In this document: positions 25,560 to 38,292 of the stretch, piece after piece
Layout of the letters: each line of letters begins with the position of its first letter
Numbering within the stretch: the stretch's first letter is position 1
NCBI RefSeq assembly: GCF_000237925.1
Contig: NW_017385999.1
Coordinates: 124,001-188,000, forward strand
Length of the DNA: 64,000 nucleotides
Origin: Schistosoma mansoni
Taxonomy: Eukaryota; Platyhelminthes; Trematoda; Strigeidida; Schistosomatidae
Reading direction: 5' to 3'
Made by a program: the position numbers and the translations under genes
Notes under the pieces: generated by a model
Told to the model about the DNA's origin: nothing
The model's database searches: none
The model's input: the letters and a program-made list of their open reading frames with translations, nothing else

Positions 25560-25800
25560 GACTATCAAATTATATAAGAACTTTCGTCTAAATTAGATCG
25601 AATAGTTTCACAGTATTTGGACGCCGAGTTGATGTAAGACAAATAGAAATAATATATTCGTAAAATCTCAGAAAATGAATTTGAAGTAAATCCAACGTTT
25701 CAAGGAAATGTTTCCTTGAAAAAGCTTGGACCAGATTGCTAGGCGAAACGTTCGATTTACTTCAAATTCATTCACTGAGATTTTACAAATATATTAATTC
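25560..25800. mobile_element. Foldback MITE-like element
   Basis: Two inverted arms of about 50 bp, AATATATTCGTAAAATCTCA.. at 25651-25700 and its mirror ending ..TGAGATTTTACAAATATATT at 25743-25795, enclose a short centre (AAGGAAATG..AAAGCTTGGACC). A flank (25590-25632) matches the reverse complement of 39160-39240, so the full element is longer than the hairpin. Similar pieces lie at 2985-3050 and 39080-39245. There is no coding capacity and no recognisable transposase partner. Confidence 0.65.
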
Positions 25801-26690
25801 CTATTTAATATCAAATCATAGTTTGACAAGTAAATTAGAATAACCACTATAAAGCATTACAGAAAAAAACTATTGTAATATCATATACCATCTTTAATTC
25901 ATTTTATATGGCTTTAATAAACTTGGAATGACTTATCTTCGACCTACTGAGCACAGTTAAGACATAAAAGATACAACTGGTTATTTTATAACCTGGTATA
26001 TTATGAAAGGAATTTGTGACAGTTACATGGACATGATATTTTTATGTTTACTTAAATTCAATTACATTTAAAAAGCTCTGTTACATATTTATTAATGATG
26101 AAGACGTCAATAATAGTGATAATCTTACTTACATGACTGTTTTTAGCAAACTAAGTGCCTAGATAAAAGAATTACAACTAAAGTTTAAATGTCATTCAAA
26201 AGTCTCCCATTGAATGAGCTTATTGTTGCGTTGAAACGGAAAGTTGAGTTTAAGGGACACCATGATTTCACTACATTTCATCTAGTTTGTTTCACTTTAT
26301 AATCAATACTTATCGTAAATTTTGTGATGTTATTTTTTGTTAAGATTAGTCTGGCGAACGCGCGAAGTTGTCAGTTACATAATCATAATTTTTTAAAAAT
26401 CTCTTAGTAAATCTTATAACCTGTAAATAAATAATTTAGTAACCAAAACTATGTTAGTCTTATAAAGTTTCTGTTTCTATTTCGACTTATTAAGAAGTTA
26501 GAATGTGTTCTTCTCAGAGTAGTAGTAAAATGCTTTACTACTGATATATTTATTCTGCACATAATGACTCCATCATCCCTAACTAGGATCGATACGGTAA
26601 TTCGTTTTCAACTTTAAGTGTTCATTTGAAAGAAGGGTAATAAGCTTTAATTACAAAAGTGAACCTAAATATATAATTTCTATATGAATT
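25801..26690. other. AT-rich non-coding stretch
   Basis: No feature was supported. Confidence 0.5.
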
Positions 26691-27590
26691 GTGGCAGCAA
26701 AAGCCGACTAGAGACCTCCTCGTGACGCTACCGGGTAGTAGGGGCAACGTTGCTGGCTAACTTTGGCAGTTGATGGAAAACGAACCAATCCATCACTCTG
26801 CTTTAAACTGGATTACACAAAATTTTCAATCTCGGTTCACTGAATCTTCAGGGTTGCTCAACGTGTATGAATGTATGTATGTGTGTATGCATGTATGTAT
26901 GTATGTATATGTATGCCTATGAGTCTCGGATTGTGTGGTGGTGTATTGAAATGAATGCAGAAGGTACGTGCTGGGTTCAAAAAGGAACGTAAGCTGAAAT
27001 ATCTGCCTTATGCCTAAGGAAATCAGCGGGCCGAAACAATAAGTCTAAGACATAATAAAAAGACATGCTATCAAATACTAGATAGACGTGGTTATCAACC
27101 CTTTCTGAGAATGCTTACGCTTATGTGTATGTCATGAAGTGTATGAACGAAGGCCTTTTTATCGGTAATATCCCTGTTGCGTATAAGAAAAAGGTAATTT
27201 TAGCATGTACTCTCAAATGGGGCTTTGAATATCTACCTTCCCAGGTGTATGAATATACCTATATGTATGCTATGGGATGATTGAGGGAAAATATGTATTA
27301 CTGGCGTGTATGTAGCGTATATTTGTTCCTACATTGAGTATTCCAAAATGTATGCCAAGAGATGGATGAGTGAAAACGTATGTCACTAGTATGTACGTCA
27401 CGTGTAATTATTCCTTCGTGCAATGCCTGCGAGCCAATACCTGGAGGTATCGATTTTCTTACGAAGTCACACCCACGCGCTCGATCTATCAGCCTTGAAC
27501 ACACGAGAACCAAGGCTAGAAAAGCCTCACTAGCTTCGTCAGACAAGGTTTGACCAACCTTAAATGGATAGAACACCATTTAAGATGTAT
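26691..27590. repeat. Repeat-rich, less AT-rich island with GTAT microsatellite and diverged tandem units
   Basis: Base composition changes sharply here. 26868-26915 is a GTAT/TGTA tetranucleotide run. 27258-27340 and 27350-27430 look like two diverged units of about 85-90 bp: GTATGCTATGGGATGATTGA against GTATGCCAAGAGATGGATGA, then ATGTATTACTGGCGTGTATG against GTATGTCACTAGTATGTACG, then a shared ATTCCT-like end. A minus-strand open frame (27579-27298) crosses the island, but its residues follow the repeat units and I know no match. It is probably a transposable-element remnant of unknown class. Confidence 0.45.
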
Positions 27591-28850
27591 ACCAAGATAC
27601 AGATAACTTCTAATTCATTTGAATAACCGATAGAATCCAGTAAGATCTGAGGAATAGACACATAATTATTTGCAGATTAGTTTGTATGAGATTATCAATC
27701 CGAACTCTTTTATCACTTATCAGTTATCATTAGTTAGTGTCTTAGACAAAATTTATACGAAGAAAGTGTTAAGGTTCTACACCGAATTTAGAACGTAGCA
27801 CTGTTATGGAATAAATCAAAGTTGAAATGGAACGGATATGATACACTGATTTTAAACTAGGGTATACATCATCTATTCAACTTTAAAATAGTAATCGTAT
27901 AACACACTTCACTTTCTCTGCGACATGATAAGTGATCTATCACGGGAAAACGTTTTATCTGTCTCTTCAATATTATCGTATTGAGAAGCTGAAGAATAAA
28001 ATTTCAGTACAAAAGTATATACACTAGCTATAAACGTGACTTCATTAAATCTGATTTGAATTCATCGCTAGGATTTAATCAGGACTTAATTATTAATTAG
28101 TATGAAAATCTGAGTAACAGGGGCTTCAAATGACCAACGGTAATATTTTGGAATCTAATACTAAATGATGTGGACATGTATTACATATAAAGTATCAGTA
28201 GATTCAGCTTGCTGACGAATATCAATGAAATACTGGTCTCGTACATTTCGACGATTAAATGAGAACTCATATGTATACCACTTTTATTACTGTATGTTAC
28301 ACGTTTCTTGAGAGCCTTTACTCTTTTTCTTGATGATTTATTTTGATGATTGTGCATTGCATATTTAAACGAGAAACACGTTTTTGTCGTCATTAATTTA
28401 ATCATCATTTAATTTACATTTTAATACATTTAATTTTCAATAAAAAACTGTTAACTTCTTTGATTCGTTATAGTTTAGTAGTAAGTTTTCTTGTTTAAAT
28501 GGTTAAGTTATTTATCATTCACAATTAAATGATTAATTATTTTATTAGAACTAAGTATCAGGTGTAATAATTGTCATCTAACTAGATTTCTTTCTCATAA
28601 TGCAACAAAACATTCGAAATTAGGCTTTGTATTTTTGATGAATGATAAGTTAAAAATATTTCGAATGGTTAGAATAGATTATCAAAGATCAAACTAGTCT
28701 TTAGGACAAAATATAACCGTATTGTAGGTTTTTCCAAGTAGAATTAAGGGTTTCCTTGAGTAATTACCGTTTAAGTTACCTGGAAAGAATCCGTGACCAA
28801 GGGATTCCAATCCGTGTTGGGTGTGAGATAGTTGTAAACCTCAGACGGTG
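27591..28850. other. AT-rich non-coding stretch
   Basis: No gene was supported; the short minus-strand frame at 28181-28408 has no motif. Confidence 0.5.
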
Positions 28851-28859
28851 GATATAGGG

Positions 28860-29095
28860 TTTCACAAGATCATGGGTCGATTGAAGTTCGACATTAACAC
28901 CGCTGGATTCCGACTCAATGGCCCTAAGGTTAAGCGTTCGCGCGCGGGACCGAAAATCACAGGTGCCAGTCCCGCGTGCGGAGTCGTGGATACGCGCTGC
29001 TACGGAGTCTCACACTAGGACGATACAGCCATTCGGTGTTTTCGAGTTTTCAGCGTTGGTCTAGCTTAAATCGACTCATGAACTCAACTGTTTAA
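28860..29095 (+). mobile_element. Worn inverted-repeat hammerhead element
   Basis: Remnants of the family seen at 25065: an ATCATGGGTCGATTGAAG arm end, tRNA-like TGGCCCTAAGGTTAAGCG, then GTGGATACGCGCTGCTACGG and ACTAGGACGATACAGCC in place of the hammerhead core, and a GGTCTAGCTTAAATCGACTC tail. The core and GAAA box are mutated (CTACGGAG, GATACA), so it is an old, dead copy. Confidence 0.6.
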
Positions 29096-29890
29096 ATTTC
29101 GAGTAAAACAGACTGAAGAGTGGGAGCAAACAAATAACACTTTCATAGCTGAAGAATCTACATTAATATTATGAAATACCCTTTATTTAATTAACACTAG
29201 TGAAGACGAATTCAGGAAAAGATGTTCAAACTACTTGATTAAGTTCACATTATTGTAGCGATAGAATCAACTGAAAACAATAATCACTCTAAAATTTTAA
29301 GATAACCTGTACTTATTATCAACTGAATATCAAATCGAAGGTACATGCATCCTTTATCTCATTCAATTAGTCGATTACAAAATTGACCGAACACGTTCAA
29401 TAATGAGATAAGAAGTAGAAGAGTACCAAGTTAACCAGCAATCACCAAGAAGATATGTGTACATATTTAATTAGCTGAAAAAAAGATTAAATTAGGCGAA
29501 ATATAAGTAAACAATTCTTACGAGTTGTTAGTACTTTAGTCAAAATTACAGTTGGTAAGAAAGTAGTGAAAAATACTTCACCAAATTCACCTAATGAAAA
29601 TAGAACTTCAACTAAATGCTTCACACTGTAGACTTAATTAAAGGAAATGATAAGTTCAGATAATTAACCCTTAAAAAGATCCATGAAGAACAAAAAAACT
29701 ACCAGGTTTTTTCAAGAAAATGAATATTATCTTAATTTAACTTCATCGATTTGAGACACTTTTTTTTACTTGTAACATTGAGTTACGTTTTCATTACATT
29801 TAAAGTTGAAAAAATCATATATAGTTATTGTTTCATTTCATTGTTACTATCTAAACTAGATTAAATACTTACTTTATATTTCGGACTACG
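29096..29890. other. AT-rich non-coding stretch
   Basis: No feature was supported. Confidence 0.5.
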
Positions 29891-29975
29891 TAATAATAGG
29901 TCAAAACGGCTGTCCAGTGCTTCCAGGTTTTCCATGGTAGTCTAGCTTCAATCGACTAATGATTTCAACTATAAA
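29890..29975 (+). mobile_element. Right-arm fragment of the hammerhead inverted-repeat family
   Basis: Only the 3' half of a hammerhead (AATAGGTCAAAACGGCTGTC) and its tail (CAGTGCTTCCAGGTTTTCCA, then a TAGTCTAGCTTCAATCGACT word and TTTCAACTATAAAAT) remain. The 5' part of the ribozyme is missing. Confidence 0.65.
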
Positions 29976-30161
29976 ATCAATTTGTCAGTTTATTAATTCA
30001 TGTTTATTAAACTTTCAACTTGCGATTTCTCATTCAAATAATAGTTGCTATTTATAAGGTAAATATATTCTACAATAAACCTTTCTTCTACACAAGTACA
30101 GTTTTTACATTTTTATACTACCAAATAATAGATAAATATAAACATTATTATACTATAGATT

Positions 30162-30325
30162 GAATCAACTTGGTATTGTTTGCTTTGAGTCCCAGAGTAA
30201 AAATCAACTCTGGGATGCAGATAAATCCCGCTGGCGAATCCCAATTAGAACGAAACGCGCGTCCTAGATTCCACTGTTAGCCACTACTCCATCTCTGCTT
30301 ATTGATTGAATTATTTTAACGAAGA
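30162..30325 (+). mobile_element. SmAlpha-like SINE copy with head-to-box-B deletion
   Basis: The head word AACTTGGTATTGTTTGC is joined directly to the tRNA box B end (GAGTCCCAGAGT, 30187-30198). Then come the linker CTCTGGGATGCAG, a hammerhead region at 30226-30266 (CTGGCGAATCCC, AATTAGAACGAAACGCGCGT, CC) and the tail TAGATTCCACTGTTAGCCAC. The core has CTGG for CTGA; GAAA, the ACGCGCGT stem III and the GTC triplet are intact. The box A region is deleted. Confidence 0.75.
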
Positions 30326-30835
30326 TTTGTTTACTGAACATATCTAACATTTTAAATACCAAACCCTACACTTTGATCACATTTTATGAACACTAATAAA
30401 ATCCATAATTAAAGATAACTGGTTAGATCGAACATTATAAGTTATTCATTCTTTTAATTTATTCATAAAGGTATAATTTGTTTAAACATTTCATCAGCCC
30501 CTTCGCAGGAAATCAATAGAATTGATAAGAACCAATCCGGATATGTTTTGTTTTCTTTGATTTCTCAAAAAAACTTCTCTCCCTTTATACTTCGTTTTTT
30601 TTCTTCATCTTAATCTACTTTACTTCATTCCGTTTTTCACTTTTTGTTCTGTAGTAATGATGTTCAAATTCTACTAGTTCAATATACCTTCTTATCAAGT
30701 TAAACAAAACTGTTTCATATTCAATGCTATAACTAGTCTGTATTTGACTAGACAATAATACGTTTGATAAAGACATATACATATATAAAAACAAAAAGGG
30801 AGAGTTATTCTAAATCTTTTAGTATTTTCATCGTT
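30326..30835. other. AT-rich non-coding stretch
   Basis: No feature was supported. Confidence 0.5.
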
Positions 30836-30985
30836 GAAATCATGGGTCAATTGAAGCTAGACCACCAAGGAAAACCTGGAAGCACTGGACGGCCGTTTCG
30901 TCCTATTGTGGTGGTCTAGCTTCAATTGACGCACGCTTGCAAGTATGAAAATACTAAATCTCCACAAAACCCCTTCCTTTAGTAT
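30836..30985. mobile_element. Minimal foldback copy of the hammerhead inverted-repeat family
   Basis: Left arm TTGAAATCATGGGTCAATTG, AAGCTAGACCACC, then the 3' half of a hammerhead on the minus strand (CGGCCGTTTCGTCCTATTGT). It is joined straight to the right-arm tail GGTGGTCTAGCTTCAATTGA and to the terminus CTCCACAAAACCCCTTCC. The centre with both tRNA-like parts and one ribozyme is deleted. Confidence 0.7.
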
Positions 30986-33900
30986 TTACTGTTTTTTTCT
31001 GTTAAATAAATAATGAATCTTCAAAATTCATATCTGTATAAGATCAAAGATGAAATGAACACTATAATCAATTCTTAAGTAATACTACACTGTTATAGTC
31101 ATCTAATGAATTTTTCTTCATTTCTATTATTTGACTTATTGACAAGAACATATTTCTATGCCAATATAGATTTTTACGTAATAAACAACCAATGTAATGT
31201 TAATTAAGTGGAATACCTTAATATAATGTTCAATATTTATACCTTATTATCTCATTTACTATGTTCATTGAATTAGTTTCTGTATAGTTTTTCTGGTTTT
31301 CAATAAATACTATTTTGTGTGATAAATCTTAAGAAAACATTTGGACTTCTGTTGACTGACTGTTATGCTTAAAGTAATAATAATGATAATAATAATAGCA
31401 ACAATACAGTTCTTCTATTGATGGATTTTAGTATAGTGAAGTTGTTTTTCTTTTAAATTTAAAAGTGTTGTTAACTCTTAGTTACCACTGGAACATTGAA
31501 TAAGTATTTCCTTATAATTAGAATATTATTTTTATCAATACACATTGATGAAATTGTTATCAACGTTAACTTGTACTAAAAAATCACATTCAATTTAAAT
31601 TTGAACCAATGGAATATTTTAAGGTACTAAGGGTGTACAGTGTTAATAGTGTATTACAGATAGCATCTGACAAAGGAATCTATTATATCTATATCATATA
31701 TCATTTAAGACACTAGCTAGAAACATTTCTATCCTAGTGCTGGTAATTTTAAAGAAATTATTTGCAATGCAACTTCTGAAGGGGTTTCATAAATACATGG
31801 GTTTTTCAAGTTTATTAAATGCCAATTTGAACACGTAGCATTTAACTCAAAAAATCAAACCAATGGCACATATATACAAAGTGTTTTATTTTATCTAAAT
31901 ACTACTTAAATCAGAATTTTTTTCGGATAAAACTATGAATAAGAAAGTAATATGAGTAGTTTGCGCTGACAGATTTTGTTTTATGAAAAAATTTATAAAA
32001 ATAATTTGATAAAGTAAAACAGCCACTTGTTTCCAATAACACTGAAAATTTCTACACCATACATCTTTTGATATAATAAATCGAAACGATATTAGTTCAT
32101 TTGTATATTGTTGAGGTATTGTAGTGGTATGAATAGTAAACATACTCTGTCTGGCAGTTTTCTGTCAGGATGATATATATATATATATATACCAACTGGA
32201 TGAGATTAGCATTGAATATATCATTAAAATATGTTGTCATGGAATTTGTCGAGCTGATCTAGTAGTTTTATTGATTTAAGACTTACATTTTTAGTCGATA
32301 GCAGCATAATATTACATAACAAAAGACCTGGAATAAATATGATCCTATCCATGTTTTACACTTTGTATCAGCAAAGCAAAAGAAAATCAAAACTAGAATG
32401 AAGGCAAGAGACGGGGAATAATAACACAACTGGCTAGATAACATTGATGATAATAGTGAAACATTCATCCTTGGTCAGTATTACTGCATAAAATCTACCA
32501 AGCCACCAAAATAAGAGTAATTATTCACAGAGTTTTGTAAGTAATCGGGCTCCGAAAGTGATTGAATATCAAGCTTCATACCTTAGATATTTGATAATTG
32601 ATTTTTAAACTATTAAACTTCTAAGAATCTACCTGTTAAAATATAAGTATATATAGGCAATGAATTCATAAGGAAAATACCGATACCATTACTAGGGAGA
32701 TTCGTTTTGCTTTTACAGGAATATTCCATGTAAAACGATAAAGAGTTTTGTTTGTAGTCATTTATTTTTTTATCTTCTCCTTTAAAATACGCGAAGGCCT
32801 TTCTTAAAATGAATCTTTCTAAAAGCATTTCAACTTACTCATTGATATTCATTGATTTTTAAAATTTCAAGTATTTTTCGAAAAACAGATTAGTAAATCA
32901 AAAGTGAAATGACGTAAAGGTCTTCACTGATAAACACTTATAAGTTTATTCAAGTCTTTATATACAGGTTTGAGAAAACCCTCGTCTCAACGTTTTCTTT
33001 ATGTAGATAGGTTTATCATCGAAAATATATTTAACTCAAACAAATAGCTATATGGTTTGGTTGTGTCAATAGTACTTAGGTTTGCATATACTCAATGAAT
33101 GAATTAAAAGTCAACTAACACAAGTGTTTTTTTGTAATTTTCAGTTGAAAGGTACTTTTATTTATTCAAATGAATTTAGAAAAATACATTATCGATTGTT
33201 ATTAAAGTGAAATAAAAGTGAATTCTACATTTTTTTTCACATTTAGGTCACTTTCTTTACTTCAACAAAGTGATAAAATCTGACAAATTATTGAAAAATA
33301 CAAACAGTTTTGTCCTGGTATGAAACTCATCAACAAAACCAGTAATGTACAATACTTTTCTTTAATAATTTAACGGTAGCTTATACACTGGAAATAACCA
33401 AATAATGTAGTCGAAAAATATAATACTTGGGAAGTGAGTATCCACAGTTCTTTGTTAGGTATTGTATTATCAAGGATTCAATAGACACTACTCTATATTA
33501 TTTTTCTCTCTAAGCGTATGCGCTGTTTTAATGTATGTCTAAACTTTGCTTTATGGTCATATGCTGATTATATTTGTGGTTAATGACTATCAATGGAATT
33601 CAAGTTGTGTATTTTGTCTAAATTTGAAACTTTTCAGTTGTATCATACTATAAGTCACTAAGTGAAAATATAATCTGTAAAATATCTTTTCTTTTCTAGT
33701 GCTTTGAGTAAGCACTTCAAAACAACATTGAATCATTAAGGTATATTTTATAAATTACTTTGATATCTAACCAGTCGAGCTAACCGAATTATGTAATCAA
33801 CAATTATTTTTCCTAACAAATAATTTTCAGTAACTGATTAAACGAGATTTTAAGTAAGGGGCATTTATGTAAAATTCAGTAATTTTATAGTTAAAATCAT

Positions 33901-34046
33901 GAGTCAATAGATGCTATTGATAAACCAAGAATAAAACGGAACATTTTATCATCGATTGTTTATGAACTGGATGAACAAATTGATCGTTTCTAATATACGC
34001 AAAAACTTGTTAATTGTATTCTAACCTCAGTTTATTATGTCACATG

Positions 34047-34083
<37 letters not shown>

Positions 34084-35085
34084 ATTCGTTTCGCTTGAAC
34101 TTTTAATGTAAACAATGAAACTAACAAGTTTGTGTGAATACTGATTTTGTTTATAGAATAATTTAGGAATACCATAATCTGTGGGGTATTTTTTTATGTT
34201 TTATACGTTGAGACTTTATTAACGTAAGAATTCTGAGTTTTTCATTGACATGATTGACTAATTGGTCATAACGCTTATCATAGACTTATAGAGTAATGTT
34301 TCCAATTGTTTTAACTGTAAAACTTGACTTTATGAAAGGTCATAGATTTTGTACAAAAAAGGATTGAATAATTAAACGTGATAACTCATTTTAACGTAAC
34401 GATTTGATTTTATTGGTCAGTGAATCACGTTTTCACTGATGTCACATCCTTAAGTATTACGCAGGAGTATAGAATAACAATGCCAATTTGATAAAATTTT
34501 AGTTATTATGAGGCTATTTTTATGTTACATTAGCAGTAATTTTATTGAGATTCAATGGACACAGATTACTGCCTTTTCAGGGGTATCATCGGTAAAAACC
34601 CAAGTAATTCAAGAACTCTATCACAAACTGAATCATTGACTGATTTAAAACGTATCTGATCTGCCAGACCGGATTATCAATACAAGTTGGTCATTGTGTA
34701 CTGCATGATGATATATCGTCCAGTAGTAATTTTTTGTGTGGAATATAGTCATCTTTTTAAACGTATATATATAACAACAAATTGAATTTGAAGTAATATA
34801 TTTAGTATTTAGATTTATGGTTCGCATATCAACCGAATTCACATACTGCTTCTATAGTATTTTTGATTAACAACAAGTTTAGAGAAAATTAAACAACTGG
34901 TTTTGTAAAACGTTTAACATATGCCTAACTTAAACGACAAAGGGAAACGAGTTAATAAAAGCATAAGTTATATTATTACATAAAAACTAAACCTGTTTGA
35001 TGAACGTTATCAGCTTCTTCATTGTAGAATCCAACATAGTGAATCAATTAAGAATATTACCTTTGTCAAACCATCATAAGCAAAC
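30986..35085. other. Long AT-rich non-coding stretch with TA microsatellites
   Basis: TA dinucleotide runs lie at 32169-32191 and 34050-34081. Several short open frames (31895-32143, 32283-32468, 32613-32828, 34645-34842, all minus) show hydrophobic, AT-driven sequence with no known motif and no paired splice sites. I do not call genes here. Confidence 0.55.
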
Positions 35086-35089
35086 ATGG

Positions 35090-35390
35090 ATAGTGGCTAG
35101 CAGTGAAATCCAGGACACGCGTTTCATGCTATTTAGGACTCGTCGGCTGGATGTACCTCCATCTCAGAGTTGATGTTCACTCTGGGACTCGAACCCAGTA
35201 CCTTTGGCTTCAAACGTCATCACGTTATCCACTCAGCTACTGAGTCCTGATAGCCACATGCTTGTGAATTAGGGCTATATCGGGGCAATACGCACAGTAT
35301 GCACATAGGCCAATAAGAGACTGATCAATTGCAGCCCTGAACATCAATGGGAAGATTCAAGCAAATAATACTAAGTGGATTTATGTCAAA
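35090..35390 (-). mobile_element. Near full-length SmAlpha-like SINE with hammerhead
   Basis: Read on the minus strand: the head (TTCAGGGCTGCAATTGATCA, then the TCTCTTATTGGCCTATGTGC block and CCCTAATTCACAAGCATG), a tRNA-like part with box A TAGCTGAGTGG (35229-35239) and box B GGTTCGAGTCC (35185-35195), a linker, then the hammerhead region (35098-35165) and a tail. Boxes A and B match the RNA polymerase III consensus and lie about 34 bp apart, so internal transcription is plausible. The hammerhead reads CCGACGAG where CTGACGAG is expected, and stem II is broken (GTCC against GCAT), so cleavage is doubtful. This copy defines the order of parts for the other three copies in the window. Confidence 0.8.
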
Positions 35391-35888
35391 CCACCAAACC
35401 AGACCAGTTCACCACTAAATAGAATGAATTCTAAATTGTTAAAGCAAAAACAGGTTTCAATCAACTACACAAATCATCACGAAACTGTGTGTATTTCATT
35501 AGTGAACAATTAAAACAAAACAAATAATCCAAAATAAGAATTAATCATTAGAATCTAAATAATAATAATAGCAAGTTACGAAATAAGCTTTAAATTTTCT
35601 TTTACAAAACTACAAAGATGGTAGACATCTTTTTCTTGCATTTTCATAGTTTGTCTAAAATATTTCTTTTGTATATTACAATAGAATACGGTATCTTATA
35701 CAAAAATGTACTGAATGTTTGTTTTTCTTTTTTCTTTCCTTAAAATTACATTTTTCAAATGTTTAATCTATTCCTTCATTAGTTATTTTGTATTACCATT
35801 AGTGCTTCTTGCAAATTTTACGAATTCATTTGTATGCAATAAAAATTAATAATTATTATACTTTTCAACAATATATATATATATATAT
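35391..35888. other. AT-rich non-coding stretch
   Basis: No gene. A TA run lies at 35870-35889, directly beside the next foldback element. Confidence 0.5.
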
Positions 35889-35892
35889 CTTA

Positions 35893-36032
35893 ATAGTTGA
35901 GATCATGAATCAATTGAAGCTAGACCACCATGGAAACCCTGGAAGTACTGGACGGCCGTTTCGTCTAGCTTCAGTTGATTCATGATCTCAACTATTGAAA
36001 TTACTATAATATCCACAAAAACCCTTTCTGAA
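35893..36032. mobile_element. Minimal hairpin copy of the hammerhead inverted-repeat family
   Basis: Perfect-looking arms AGTTGAGATCATGAATCAAT.. (35896-35927) and its mirror (35967-35995) enclose only about 40 bp (ACCATGGAAACC..CGGCCGTTTCG). The right terminus reads TATCCACAAAAACCCTTTCT. The element is now little more than its terminal inverted repeats. Confidence 0.75.
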
Positions 36033-37405
36033 AATATATGTATGTCATTACAGTAAGAATAAACTATAAGTCCTTTAATTACAAGATAAATAGTTTTTAG
36101 TCTACTTTAGAATTCTCATTTTCATTTATTATATTTCATATTAGATTTTGAGAAGAAATATTTCTGTCCATGACATTTTTATAGCTAATCAAATAGGTTA
36201 CTATCAATTAGAAGTAGATTTAAGTCACATAGAAATAATATGAGTAACATTAATTCGACTGATATAATACTTTACATATTGATTGTTAATATTCATGAAC
36301 ACGTTTAGAAAAATAAATTATATATCACATTCTAACTTAAAAGTTATATATTACATAATCTCATCATTGATCATAAAGAATCAAATCTAAGCACGAATTT
36401 ACTTTCATCAATATTTACTAGGTCAACTTTCATTGACTATCATAATTACATTGTTCTTTTAGTTACATTTAGATAATAAATACTATTGAGCCAGATCTTA
36501 TTCTTTTTTTTTATTTGAAAGAAAAGGTTACAGCAGTACTAAAATGGTAGTCAGTTATCAGAATAGTCATAGAATGAAAAAGAAACAATCATCTCTGACA
36601 TTACTATACAATTGTACTGCAATTATGAACATACAGAGAGTGTTGAGTGAAGAACAAAAATAACTAAGGACGATCACTAGAAAATTCATTTACTTATATG
36701 ATACTTGACGTGTTTACCATTAAACATCTAATTATGTTTTAACGCAAACTAAAGATGGGAACATCCACAAAACCCCTTCTGAATTATAATGAGTTCATTT
36801 GTTACTTAAAAATAATCTAATTATTTTTAAAATTAATTTACAATTTAGTAATTTTTGTGTATTTATATTATTTTATTATCAGTTATCAAGATTGAATTTT
36901 AATTAATCTTTGTTGGTCAATCTATTTCCTGAGTGAACGCTTCAATATCACTATTTTACTATACATTCTATCATATATGAAATCGCGATTAACAGTGAAT
37001 TCCAATAAGTAAGTTTCATTTTATCTAGGATTCTTTAAAGGAATGTAACTGCAACAATATTAATATCCTCACTGAGATCAAAATTCAATATCTATCGTTT
37101 TAGAGGCCAATGATTTACCCACTAAACAATTGAGTCTTTTTAGTAAAATACTTTTTTCAAAAGGCATACTATACCTTCGTAAGAGTTTGTATTATTCTGT
37201 CGTACAAACTATTATATTACTGGATGATTAAGCTTTTCATTTCAAAGAATAAAGAAAAATTTAAGAATATCTATTCAGTTTTCATTAGACTACATTAAAC
37301 CCAATAAAAGTTGTATTCCCGTAAGCTTGAGTTGAAATATGTTGTTTTTTGAGTGCATATTTATGCTTTACAAAAGATAAGAATTTCCGAATCGCTTACA
37401 CTCAC
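36033..37405. other. AT-rich non-coding stretch with a solo terminal fragment
   Basis: At 36762-36783 ACATCCACAAAACCCCTTCT is a lone terminus of the inverted-repeat hammerhead family. 37105-37140 on the minus strand reads TTTAGTGGGTAAATCATTGG, which is reminiscent of a box A, but no box B follows. Nothing else was recognised. Confidence 0.45.
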
Positions 37406-37407
37406 CC

Positions 37408-38292
37408 TTTCTCTTTCTCCTGGTGATCGACTGGATCATGAAGACGTCAACATCTGGAGGGAAGCACGGGATACAATCGACAGCTTGGATGCAGATGGAC
37501 GATCCAGACTTCGCAGATGATCTGGCTCTTCTATCACACACGCAACAACAAATGCAGGAGAATACCACCAGTGTACCACCAGCAGCAGTAGGTCTCCATA
37601 TACACAAAGGGAAAAGCAACACTCTCAGATACAATACAACATGCACCAATCGAATCACACTTGACGGACAAGCTTTTGAGGATGTAAAAACTTCTACGTA
37701 CCTAGGTAGCATCATCGATGAACACGGTGGATCTGATACAGATGTGAGGGCGAGGATGGACAAAGCAAGAGCAGTATATTTACAACTGAAGAGCATCCGA
37801 GACTCAAAACAACTCTCAACCAACACCAAGATCAGAATCTTGAATACAAATGTCAAGAGTGTTCTACTGTATGAGACGGAAACCTGGAGAACTACGGAAG
37901 CCATCATGCAGAAATTACAGGTGTTTAATAACAGTTGTCTTCACAAAATACTTCGGATCCGTGGGCCAGACATTATAAACAACATTCACTGTGGGAGACA
38001 ACAAACCAGATTTCAATGGAAGAAAAAACCAAGAAGAAGCACTGGAAGTGGATAGGACATACATTGAGGAAATCACCTAACTGCATCACAAGACAAGTCC
38101 TTACATGGAGTCCTGAAGGTCAAAGGAGAAGAGGAAGACCAAAGAACACATTACGCCGATAAGTGGAGACAGATATGAGAAGAACGGGCAACAATTGGGT
38201 GGAACTAGAATGGAAGGCCTAGGACAGAGTAGGTCTGAGAATGCTGGTCGGCGACCTGTGGTCCATTGGGAGTAACAGGCGTAAGGAAGTAA
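37408..38292 (+). mobile_element. Young 5'-truncated RTE-clade LINE (SR2-like), twin of 41350-42484
   Basis: The 885-bp fragment encodes the C-terminal 210 residues of the RTE polymerase in one open frame (37426-38055). It has an ADDLALLSHTQ block that is the AxDD-type catalytic region of the RT palm (seen as PDFADDLALLS), then LGSIIDEHGGSD, the KIRILNTNVKSVLLYETETW block and [11 protein letters not shown] second frame carries on [20 protein letters not shown], so there is one frame change near 38030, shared with the twin copy. The 3' end is GGCGTAAGGAAGTAA. The 5' end at 37408 is an abrupt truncation. It is identical to the reverse complement of 41350-42484 wherever compared, apart from the gap there. 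Confidence 0.85.

Noticed and set aside
35180-35250. A genuine tRNA gene
   Set aside because: Boxes A and B are good, but the flanks match the SINE head and hammerhead parts and no acceptor stem was apparent, so it is the tRNA-derived part of a SINE.
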